In this document: positions 5,472-10,741 of the stretch, piece by piece
How positions within the stretch are numbered: the first letter of the stretch is position 1
How the letters are laid out: each line of letters begins with the position of its first letter
Assembly: GCA_021828085.1 (NCBI GenBank)
Contig: JAKATE010000060.1
Location: 1 to 10,741, forward strand
Direction: 5' to 3'
Length of the DNA: 10,741 bases
Source: Thermoplasmata archaeon
GTDB lineage: Archaea > Thermoplasmatota > Thermoplasmata > Lutacidiplasmatales > UBA184
The notes under the pieces: generated by a model
The model's database searches: none
What the model saw: the letters and a program-made list of their open reading frames with translations, nothing else
Told to the model about the DNA's origin: nothing
Program-made: the position numbers and the translations under genes

Positions 5472-6161
5472 ATGGCGGAGGCCGCCGGCCCCGTGGTCAT
5501 CGGCCGCGATGTCTGGCGGATCTATCCCTCCCCGACCGGGCCGGTGGAGGCGCTCCGCGGGGTGAACCTCGAGATCCCCCGGGGCGGGATGGTCTCGGTG
5601 ATGGGCCCCTCCGGAAGCGGCAAGACGACCTTCCTCAACTGCTTCTCCGGGCTCGACAAGATCGACCGGGGGAGCATCCTCATCGACGGGAGGGACCTCC
5701 AGCTGATGGTGGACAACGAGAAGAGTCGCTACCGGGCGCGGAGCATGGGCTTCATCTTCCAGTCCTACAACCTCCTGCCGGTCCTCACCTCGGTGGAGAA
5801 CGTCGAGCTCCCGCTCCTCGTGGGCGGCGTCCCCGTCCCCGAGGCGCGGCGGCGCGCCCTCCGCTGGCTCGAGGAGCTCGGGGTGGGCTCGAAGGCCTTC
5901 GACAAGCCCAACTCCCTCTCGGGGGGCCAGCAGCAGCGCGTCGCGGTGGCGAGGGCGCTGGCCCCCGAGCCGGCCATCGTCTGGGCGGACGAGCCCACCG
6001 GCAACCTGGACGGCGAGAACGCCCACCAGGTGATGTCCCTCCTCCAGGAGATGAACCGGGCCCATCGCCAGACCCTCATCGTGGTGACCCACAACCCCGA
6101 GATCGCCCGCCAGTGCGCCATCCACTACCGGATGCACGGAGGGGAGCTCCTTGCCGGGTAG
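5472..6161 (+). CDS. MacB/LolD-like ABC transporter ATP-binding protein (229 aa)
   Basis: This is the cytoplasmic ATPase of a FtsX-superfamily (type VII) ABC system. Motifs are Walker A GPSGSGKTT (45-53), Q-loop Q97, signature LSGGQ (149-153) followed by QQRVAVARAL, Walker B IVWADE (169-174, catalytic E174), GNLD (177-180) and H-loop H207. The phrases NCFSGLDKIDRG, FIFQSYNLLPVLTSVENVELPLL and DEPTGNLD are diagnostic of the LolD/MacB/FtsE group rather than the DrrA group found elsewhere in the window. There is no C-terminal extension, as usual for this group. It starts leaderless from the box at 5441-5448 and overlaps the permease gene by 11 bp, so the two proteins should form one complex. Confidence 0.94.
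   Translation: MAEAAGPVVIGRDVWRIYPSPTGPVEALRGVNLEIPRGGMVSVMGPSGSGKTTFLNCFSGLDKIDRGSILIDGRDLQLMVDNEKSRYRARSMGFIFQSYNLLPVLTSVENVELPLLVGGVPVPEARRRALRWLEELGVGSKAFDKPNSLSGGQQQRVAVARALAPEPAIVWADEPTGNLDGENAHQVMSLLQEMNRAHRQTLIVVTHNPEIARQCAIHYRMHGGELLAG
6138..6145 (+). promoter_or_regulatory. Shine-Dalgarno site fixing a TTG start
   Basis: GGAGGGGA lies within the end of the ATPase gene and leaves five bases before the TTG at 6151. It supports TTG as the start of the large permease; no ATG or GTG close by gives a better arrangement, and the hydrophobic N-terminus follows at once. Confidence 0.6.
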
Positions 6162-9135
6162 GCTCGGGCTGGGGGCCTCGGGGATCCTCCTGCTGCTGGT
6201 CTTCCTGCTCATCCTGGTCATCCTGGGGATCCTCGCGGCCCGGAACCCGGTCATCGCCCGCATCGGCTTCCGCAACTTCCTCCGCGGGCGCCGCCGCACG
6301 GTCCTCCTCGTGCTCGGCCTCCTCGTCGCCACCACCATCATCTCCTCGAGCCTGGTGGTGGGGGACACCGTCGGAACGCTCATCGCCCAGGGGAGCTACA
6401 TCTCCGACGGCGCGGTCCACGAGGCCGTCAGCGCCACCAACACCAGCGGAGGGGTGACGGCGGTCTCCCCCTACGCGGGGCTCCCGTACCGTTTCTACCT
6501 CGACCTCAACCAGAGCCTGGCCCATCAGAACGACGTCGCGGGGGTGAGCCCGCTCATCATCTCCACGGTCTCGGGGTTCGACGAACGCTCCGGGCTCTAC
6601 CAGGTGGGGATGAACCTCATCGGCACCCAGGCGAACAGCTCCGCGGTGCTGGGGAGCTTCACCTCCACCTCGGGAGCGAGCCTCGCCGGGCCGGCCCCGG
6701 GGACGATCTTCTTGAACCCGAACGCCGCCAGTGACCTCGGCGCGCAGGTCGGCGACTCCGTGACCCTCGCCGGGGCCTCGGGAGTCCCCACGACGTTCAC
6801 CGTGGGAGCCCTGGTGAAGGCGGACTACCGGGGTGGCTTCCAGGATGGGGGCCAGGGGGATGTCTTCCTCTCCCTCTCCGACGCGCAGAACCTCACCGAC
6901 AGCCTCGGGCATGTGAACTTCCTTGCGGTGACCAACGTCGGAGGCGTGGTCGGCGGGGTGGCCTACACCAGCACGGTGATGGCCGAGCTCAACACCACCC
7001 TCCCCCAGGTCATCGCCGCCTTCCCTCACCCCTCCTGGCTCCCGAGCTCGATCGCGGCCTACCCCTTCCTCAAGGCCGATGTCGCCGCCGCCCAGAACTC
7101 CGCGAGCTCGCTCTCCTCGCTCTTCTTCATCCTCGGGCTCTTCAGCATCCTCGCCGGCTGCATCCTCATCGTGGGCATCTTCACTATGCTCGCCGAGGAG
7201 CGGCGCGGGGAGATGGGCGTCTCCCGCGCCGTGGGGATGCGGCGCGGTCAGCTCACCCTCGCCTACTTCTATGAGGGGCTCGCCTACAGCGTAGGGGCGG
7301 CCGCCCTGGGCACCCTTCTCGGCGTTGCCGTCGGGTTCGTCCTGGTGGACCTCCTCCTCAACTCCCTCGCCCCCGGGGCGGTGGGCTCGCTGCTCTTCGA
7401 ATCCTTCACCGTCACCCCCTCGAGCCTTGTCACGGCCTTCACCGTGGGCTTCCTGCTCACCCTCGGCACGATCCTGGTCACCGTCCTCTACACCAGCCGC
7501 CTCAACATCGTGCGGGCCGTCCGGGGCATCCCCGAGCCCAACCTGAAGCGCCGCCAGTACTACGGGGTCGCCGCCCTGGGCGGCCTCCTCCTCCTGATCA
7601 GCCTGGTCCTCATCCGGGCCGGGCTCTCCGCGGGGGCCAGTGCGGACACGGGCCTCCTGGGCTACTCGCTCGCCCTGGCCGGGGTCGCCCTCATCGCCAC
7701 GGCCTTCGTCCCCAACCGCTTCGCCTTCACCGCGCTGGGGCTCGCCTGGGTGATCTTCTGGGCGGTGCCCCCGATCTACCGGGCCGCCCTCGGTCCCGGT
7801 CACACCGCCGACATCACCATCCTCTTCGAGGAGGGCATCTTCCTCATCGTCGGGGCCCTCTTCGTCTACGTCTTCAACGTCGACCTGGTCGCCCGGGGGA
7901 TCACCCGGCTGTTCCGCTCCCGGCCGCAGAGGGTCCCGGTGGGGAAGCTCGCCTTCGCCTACCCTACGCAGCGCCGGATGCGCAGCTCCATGACGCTGAT
8001 GATCTTCGCCCTGGTGCTCTTCGTGGTGGTGGCCATCGCCTCCATCGGCGCGGGGCTCCAGGCGAACTTGAACGGCATCGCCCGCGCCCAGTCCGGCGGC
8101 TACTCGCTCTACGGGCTCTCCCAGAGCCCCATCCCCGACCTCCCCGGGACCGTGCAGAACAACTCCACGCTGAACGCGGACTTCTCCGTGACGGCCCCGC
8201 TCTATTCCGGCTCCGGCACGCTGGTCTATCCGAACGCCCCCGCCAATTTCACCTACTCCCTGGCGGCGGCGCCCCTGAACGTCTCCTTGTCGCAGAGCTT
8301 CTACCAGAACAGTCAGTTCAATTTCACCAGCACGCTCCACGGGATGAGCGCCTCCCAGGTCTTCGCCGAGCTCCAGAGCGATCCCGCTACCGCGGTGGTG
8401 GACGGCAGCTTCGGCCGCGCCTCGAGCTTCAGCTTCACTTCCGGGAACCCCCAGCTCCATCCCGGGGACTCCCTGGAGGTCCTCTCCAACGGCCGGAGCG
8501 TCAACGTCACGGTCATCGGGGTCCTGGCCGAGGTGTTCATCCACGTGGTGCTGCTGAACCCCCTGACCCTCGCGAAGACGCTGGGGCACGACCACTTCAG
8601 CACCTTCGCTTTCATCACCCGGCCGGGGGTGAGCAGCCAGAACGCCATCAACGACCTCAAGCGCGCCTTCTTCCCCTACGGGCTGGAGCTCATCGACCTC
8701 CAGGCCGCCATCCAGACCGGCTTCCAGTCGGTCTTCGCCATCTTCGACCTGCTCGAGGTGTTCGCCGCCCTGGGGCTCATGGTGGGCATCGTCGCCATCG
8801 GGATCACCGCGCTCCGGGCGGTGATCGAGCGGAGGAGCCAGATCGGGATGCTGAGAGCCGTGGGCTTCCGCCAAGGGCAGGTCCTCACGACCCTCCTCGT
8901 CGAGTACAGCGTGCTCGCCCTGGTGGGGATCCTCATCGGGACGGGGATGGGCCTCCTGCTCGCCTACAACGCCGCCACCGGGGCCGGCTCGGGCTTCCTG
9001 CAATTCTCCATCCCCTGGGAGAACCTGGCCATCGTGATCGGCGCCGCCTATGCGCTCACGCTGGTCGCCACCGGGGTCCCGGCCTGGAGGGCGAGCCGCC
9101 TGCCCCCCGCGGAGGCCATCCGCTACACCGAGTAA
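6151..9135 (+). CDS. Large double-FtsX ABC permease (994 aa)
   Basis: This is the membrane partner of the MacB/LolD-like ATPase. About thirteen hydrophobic segments can be read. They fall at roughly 11-29 and 51-70; then, after an outer domain of about 250 residues, at 324-347, 370-400 and 428-450 (first FtsX module, with LAEERRGEMGVSRAVGMRRGQ between helices). Four more follow between 470 and 577, then one at about 611-636. A second outer domain spans about 637-855, and a closing three-helix FtsX module about 862-977 contains ERRSQIGMLRAVGFRQGQ and ends in the family hallmark PAWRASRLPPAEAIRYTE. Both outer domains are rich in N-x-S/T sequons, fitting exposure on the archaeal surface. Such transporters often couple ATP hydrolysis to movement of outer domains, or extract lipids or lipoproteins. 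Translation starts at TTG. The next gene, 56 bp downstream, may encode an accessory surface subunit. Confidence 0.92.
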   Translation: MPGRLGLGASGILLLLVFLLILVILGILAARNPVIARIGFRNFLRGRRRTVLLVLGLLVATTIISSSLVVGDTVGTLIAQGSYISDGAVHEAVSATNTSGGVTAVSPYAGLPYRFYLDLNQSLAHQNDVAGVSPLIISTVSGFDERSGLYQVGMNLIGTQANSSAVLGSFTSTSGASLAGPAPGTIFLNPNAASDLGAQVGDSVTLAGASGVPTTFTVGALVKADYRGGFQDGGQGDVFLSLSDAQNLTDSLGHVNFLAVTNVGGVVGGVAYTSTVMAELNTTLPQVIAAFPHPSWLPSSIAAYPFLKADVAAAQNSASSLSSLFFILGLFSILAGCILIVGIFTMLAEERRGEMGVSRAVGMRRGQLTLAYFYEGLAYSVGAAALGTLLGVAVGFVLVDLLLNSLAPGAVGSLLFESFTVTPSSLVTAFTVGFLLTLGTILVTVLYTSRLNIVRAVRGIPEPNLKRRQYYGVAALGGLLLLISLVLIRAGLSAGASADTGLLGYSLALAGVALIATAFVPNRFAFTALGLAWVIFWAVPPIYRAALGPGHTADITILFEEGIFLIVGALFVYVFNVDLVARGITRLFRSRPQRVPVGKLAFAYPTQRRMRSSMTLMIFALVLFVVVAIASIGAGLQANLNGIARAQSGGYSLYGLSQSPIPDLPGTVQNNSTLNADFSVTAPLYSGSGTLVYPNAPANFTYSLAAAPLNVSLSQSFYQNSQFNFTSTLHGMSASQVFAELQSDPATAVVDGSFGRASSFSFTSGNPQLHPGDSLEVLSNGRSVNVTVIGVLAEVFIHVVLLNPLTLAKTLGHDHFSTFAFITRPGVSSQNAINDLKRAFFPYGLELIDLQAAIQTGFQSVFAIFDLLEVFAALGLMVGIVAIGITALRAVIERRSQIGMLRAVGFRQGQVLTTLLVEYSVLALVGILIGTGMGLLLAYNAATGAGSGFLQFSIPWENLAIVIGAAYALTLVATGVPAWRASRLPPAEAIRYTE

Positions 9136-9152
9136 GGACCCGGCGTCGGCAA

Positions 9153-9163
9153 CCGATAAGAAG
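9153..9163 (+). promoter_or_regulatory. Possible TATA-like box for the downstream membrane protein
   Basis: CCGATAAGAAG is the only AT-rich stretch in the 56-bp gap after the permease. Its centre is about 34 bp ahead of the ATG at 9192, allowing a leader of a few bases. The match is weak, and read-through from the permease gene is equally plausible. Confidence 0.3.
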
Positions 9164-9191
9164 CGAAGGCTGCTCACGCGGCGAGGACCGG

Positions 9192-9794
9192 ATGTCGGAG
9201 AGCGATCCCCTCGAGCAGTTCCGACCCCCCAAGGGGGTCATCCCGGACCCCTTCAAGCCCGAGGCGGTGGATCCGAAGAAGCTCCCGCGCCCTCTCCGCT
9301 CCCCCTACCGTCTCTTCCTCTGGACGCTGAAGAACCCCAAGCGACGCCGCCTCTACTACAACATCTCCCGCGCCACGTTGGTCATCGGGATGGTCATCCT
9401 GGTCACCTTCTCGATCCTGCCGGAGCTCACCGGCTCCTCCCTGGCGGCGCAGGACAACCTCACCCAGACCCAGAACTACATCGTGGGACCGGCCAACCTC
9501 ACCGGTCCCTCCGGCCTCGTCGAGGGGGAGGACGTGATCCTGGGCAACTTCTCGGTGGTCTCGCCGGCCGGCGCCCAGGTGGAGTTCTACATCCTCCCCC
9601 AGGTCGCGGGCTCCTGGATCAACGAGACGAGCCAGGCGGTCTACACCAGCGGAGGGTACGTCTCCTCGTACCACTTCCAGTGGTCGGCCGACCTCACGAT
9701 GATCTACCACTTCCTCCTGTTCAACCCCTCGGGGAACGGCTCGGTGACCGTCTACTGGAGCAGCCAGTACGTCTCCTCGGAGCCTCCCGCCTGA
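9192..9794 (+). CDS. Single-pass membrane protein with sequon-rich outer domain (200 aa)
   Basis: I do not recognise a named family. The protein has a Pro- and Lys/Arg-rich cytoplasmic N-terminus of about 58 residues with a KNPKRRR cluster just before the membrane, and one transmembrane helix at about 60-78. An outer domain of about 120 residues follows, dominated by alternating hydrophobic and polar residues that suggest a beta-sandwich. That domain has five potential N-glycosylation sequons (N89, N102, N119, N144, N182). It ends in YHFLLFNPSGNGSVTVYW, a pattern seen in small sandwich domains that sense or bind extracellular ligands. Being 56 bp behind the FtsX permease on the same strand, it is probably co-expressed and may be an accessory part of that transporter. 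A short GAGGA lies four bases before the ATG. Gene reality is well supported, function is not. Confidence 0.8.
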   Translation: MSESDPLEQFRPPKGVIPDPFKPEAVDPKKLPRPLRSPYRLFLWTLKNPKRRRLYYNISRATLVIGMVILVTFSILPELTGSSLAAQDNLTQTQNYIVGPANLTGPSGLVEGEDVILGNFSVVSPAGAQVEFYILPQVAGSWINETSQAVYTSGGYVSSYHFQWSADLTMIYHFLLFNPSGNGSVTVYWSSQYVSSEPPA

Positions 9795-9810
9795 GCGGAG
9801 CGGACGAACC

Positions 9811-10741
9811 TTAGCCCGGCCCGCCGTTCTCTTCGGCCACGAGGGACCACTCGAGTTCCAGGCGCCCCAGCCCGGCGAGCTGTCGGCGGAACTCCGTGGG
9901 GAGCCGCGGGTCCCGGAGGAGGGGAGCCCACTGCTCCCGTGCGATCCCCTCGAGGCCCGGGACCCCCCCGGTCCCTGGGAGCTGGGCACCCTCCGGGAAT
10001 CGCCAGACCCGCCGGGAGGCGTAGTGAAGCTCCCCCCGCGTCCCTCGGAACCGGTGGACGGCGTGCTGGGATCTGAGCGCCTCGAACTCCCGCTCGAGGG
10101 CCCGGCGCTCCTGCCCGGTTTCGTCCCCCTGCGAGCCGAGGGTGCTCCATCGGTCCACCAGCTCGCGTGCACGGGTGCGGGCGTCGTCCGGGAGGGTACG
10201 GAACTCCGGGCAGCGCTCCCGGAAGTCGCACCAGCGGCACCACGGGCCCGGCTGCGGCTCAAAGTGGCCGGCGCGGATCCCGTCCGCGGCCTCCCCCATC
10301 CGGACCCCCAGGTCCACCACCTTCGCCGGGTCGCGGCGGGGGGTCCGCAGCGCGCTCTGGCTGCGCAGATGGTAGAGCGTGAGCGACTCCACCGGGGCGG
10401 AGTAGTTGCGTTCCACCAGGACCTGATAGAGCGTCAGCTGGTCGGAGAGCTCGGCGTCGCGCCGGGAGAGCTCCTTGTTGGTCTTGTAATCGAGGATCTC
10501 GATCCCTCCGGTCGGCGTCCGGTCGATGCGGTCGATGATGCCGTGGATGGGGATGCCCTCGATCTCGGCCCGGAGGTCCTTCTCCACCGCCAGGGGCCGC
10601 GGCGCCGCCTCGACGAAGGCGCGGTGGAAGCGCACGAGGAGCTCCCGGCCCAGGCCGAAGTAGTAGCTCTCCTCCTGGGGGGAGCTGTACCCCTCCGAGA
10701 CCCAGAGCTTCTCGTAGAGCCGGAGGAGCTCCTCCACCGGT
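9811..10741 (-). CDS. RecB/Cas4-like PD-(D/E)xK nuclease, N-terminus cut by window
   Basis: The frame is open to the right edge, so the visible 309 residues are the C-terminal part. Counting from the GTG codon at 10737, the nuclease core shows VEKDL (51-55), GIIDRID (66-72) with D69, ILDYKTN (81-87) with D83 and K85 as the D-x-K pair, and QLTLYQ (100-105), the QxxxY motif of RecB-type nucleases. C167, C170 and C176 form the CxxCx5C C-terminal part of the four-cysteine iron-sulfur cluster known in Cas4/AddB-like enzymes. The first cysteine usually lies near the N-terminus, here beyond the edge. About 130 residues follow the cluster, mostly charged helices. The GTG at 10737 is unlikely to be the true start because the fold would lack its first helices. 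Such stand-alone enzymes act on DNA ends in repair. It ends 16 bp from the convergent upstream gene. Confidence 0.85.
   Translation of the reverse strand, partial: PVEELLRLYEKLWVSEGYSSPQEESYYFGLGRELLVRFHRAFVEAAPRPLAVEKDLRAEIEGIPIHGIIDRIDRTPTGGIEILDYKTNKELSRRDAELSDQLTLYQVLVERNYSAPVESLTLYHLRSQSALRTPRRDPAKVVDLGVRMGEAADGIRAGHFEPQPGPWCRWCDFRERCPEFRTLPDDARTRARELVDRWSTLGSQGDETGQERRALEREFEALRSQHAVHRFRGTRGELHYASRRVWRFPEGAQLPGTGGVPGLEGIAREQWAPLLRDPRLPTEFRRQLAGLGRLELEWSLVAEENGGPG

Noticed and set aside
6076..9177. A 1033-codon open frame antisense to the FtsX permease
   Set aside because: Its composition is Gly/Glu/Asp/His/Arg-rich low complexity, with no domain pattern. It mirrors a well-supported membrane protein, and high third-position GC removes stops from this antisense frame.
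9811..10741. Calling the nuclease Cas4 and the region a CRISPR locus
   Set aside because: No repeats, spacers or other cas genes are visible, and the protein has a long tail not typical of Cas4.
1..10741. Mobile element or genomic island
   Set aside because: No transposase, integrase, terminal repeats or direct repeats next to the tRNA were found, and base composition looks uniform across the window.

Overview
The window looks archaeal, most likely a high-GC Thermoplasmatota-type euryarchaeote (lineage is an inference). The grounds are a PurP-type AICAR formyltransferase, a serine tRNA with an archaeal bulge-helix-bulge intron, isolated TATA-like boxes about 25-30 bp ahead of genes with little or no leader, and surface domains rich in N-x-S/T sequons. 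By eye the DNA is close to 70% G+C, and this produces many long spurious open frames, including one of about 3.1 kb antisense to the large permease.

Layout, left to right. A minus-strand gene runs off the left edge (1-109). Upstream of it on the same strand is a tRNA-Ser(GGA) gene (276 to 160) interrupted by a 32-nt intron inside the T loop. On the plus strand follows a two-gene ABC-2 exporter, ATPase then permease (400-2122), with overlapping reading frames. It ends at a GC-rich hairpin facing a small double zinc-ribbon protein (2413-2177, minus). Next on the minus strand are purP (5344-4277), a second ABC-2 ATPase (4228-3287) and its permease (3294-2542). A compact divergent promoter region (5345-5471) separates purP from a plus-strand MacB/LolD-like set: an ATPase (5472-6161), a 994-residue double-FtsX permease (6151-9135), and a single-pass secreted-domain protein (9192-9794). 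A RecB/Cas4-like PD-(D/E)xK nuclease (minus, 9811 to the right edge) converges on that set and is cut by the window end.

The region is dominated by three separate ABC systems. Two are small-subunit ABC-2 exporters, probably for a lipid, glycan or drug-like substrate. The third is a FtsX-type mechanotransmission or export machine with an accessory surface protein next to it. PurP is a purine-biosynthesis housekeeping enzyme with no evident functional tie to the exporters. The most distinctive item is the tRNA: read without splicing it has a broken T arm, but removing a well-formed bulge-helix-bulge intron at 59/60 restores a perfect T stem with the canonical loop TTCAAAT. I found no CRISPR array, insertion sequence, integrase or long repeat.
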